Source: Prorocentrum cordatum (taxonomy: Eukaryota; Sar; Dinophyceae; Prorocentrales; Prorocentraceae). From it: a DNA stretch of 64,000 nucleotides. A program made the translations under genes and the position numbers. Each line of letters starts with the position of its first letter. Position 1 is the first letter of the stretch. Positions 63,455-64,000 of the stretch are shown one piece after another. The notes under the pieces were generated by a model. The model made no database searches. It saw nothing but the letters and a program-made list of their open reading frames with translations, and was not told the origin of the DNA. The stretch spans positions 302,708 through 366,707 of the forward strand of contig CAUYUJ010011547.1 of assembly GCA_963575745.1 (NCBI GenBank). Reading direction: 5' to 3'.

Positions 63455-64000
63455 GGAAGGAGGAGAGAGGAGGAGGAGGAGGAGGAGGAGGAGGAGGAGG
63501 AGGACGAGGAAGAAGACAACGACGACCACGACGACGACGACGACGACGAGGAAGAGGAGGACAACTAAAAGGTGACGATGAGGGCAAGGACAGGGACGAG
63601 GAGGAGGGGCAAGAGGAGAAGGAGGAGGAGGAGGAGGAGGAGGAGGAGGAGGAGGAGGAGGAGGAGGACGGGGAGGTGGAGGAGGGCAACCGGGACGAGG
63701 ACAGAGCCCTCAAAATCGCCTCTTGGAGCCCTCTTGGGGCTCTTCTGGGTGATCTTGGGGTCCTCTCGGGGATCTTTTGTGGGCTATTGGGGCCCTCTTG
63801 GGGCTTTCTTGGGGCTCTGTTGAGAGCCCTGGAGGGCTTCCTGAGGCCATCTTGTAGGCCATCGATCAAAATGGGGGTCCCTCACCTAGGCCAGACGGTC
63901 TTGGGGCGCTCTGGGGCGCCCCTGGGGCCCTCTTGGGGCTCTCCTGGAGCCTCCTCGGGATCCTTGTGAGGGCTCTTGAGGCCACCATGAGGGGGGGTCC
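63455..64000 (+). repeat. GGA/GAC microsatellite and GGCC-CTCTTGGGG block
   Basis: GGA and GACGAC runs at 63460-63680, then GGGGCCCTCTTGGGG units to the end of the window. Confidence 0.85.

Overview
The window looks like nuclear DNA of a dinoflagellate. Three things point there. (1) Three ORFs (48169, 49944, 52117) each have, just upstream, a decayed copy of the 22-nt dinoflagellate spliced leader (core CCATTTTGGCTCAAG; 18 contiguous matching bases at 48097-48114). (2) Two split genes can be rebuilt only with dinoflagellate-style introns: GT, GC or GA donors and, at nearly every acceptor, AG followed by G. (3) Most of the DNA is GC-rich satellite, higher-order repeat and decayed non-LTR retroelement. 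I cannot name the genus. Most long open frames here are artefacts of tandem repeats and are left out.

Layout: 1-2440, no recognisable gene. 2444-3650, compound satellites. 3745-7714, a five-exon Mutator-like (MULE) transposase with an N-terminal FLYWCH zinc finger and a complete D-D-E triad; its 1.95-kb intron is made of GTC and CCCGACCCG repeats. 7730-11610, GGA, TCCGAC, CCGAAG and ATCGAT satellites that largely mirror 2444-3650 in reverse. 13.8-14.4 kb, a ~130-bp tandem repeat. 14589-42789, six small exons that splice in frame into consecutive ankyrin repeats, with introns up to 11 kb. Those introns hold a 1.48-kb TIR element (15338-16820), a GAT microsatellite, a 728-codon endonuclease/exonuclease/phosphatase-like ORF (23161-25347), a dead minus-strand LINE (26275-29470), a second LINE C-terminal fragment (30465-31973), and a 7-kb GGCC-TCTTGG satellite with structured ~300-bp modules (31.9-39.06 kb).

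46963-55024 is the main discovery: an 8,062-bp element with terminal inverted repeats, flanked by identical 8-bp duplications (AGACATCT), carrying intronless same-strand ORFs of 154+~200, 417 and 582 codons. All three genes follow spliced-leader relics, and a ~250-bp spacer recurs three times between them. The 1.48-kb element at 15338 shares its TIRs, subterminal ACCGGTTCGAACC arrays and GGTGGGGACAGT core, and has its own 8-bp duplication (TTATCTTG), so it looks like a non-autonomous relative.

55705-57363 is a second, plus-strand member of the LINE family seen at 26-29 kb. From 57.4 kb to the end I see satellites (notably a ~280-bp higher-order repeat at 58.4-59.6 kb), GGA and GTC runs, and no gene I can recognise. 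No rRNA, tRNA or CRISPR array was seen.
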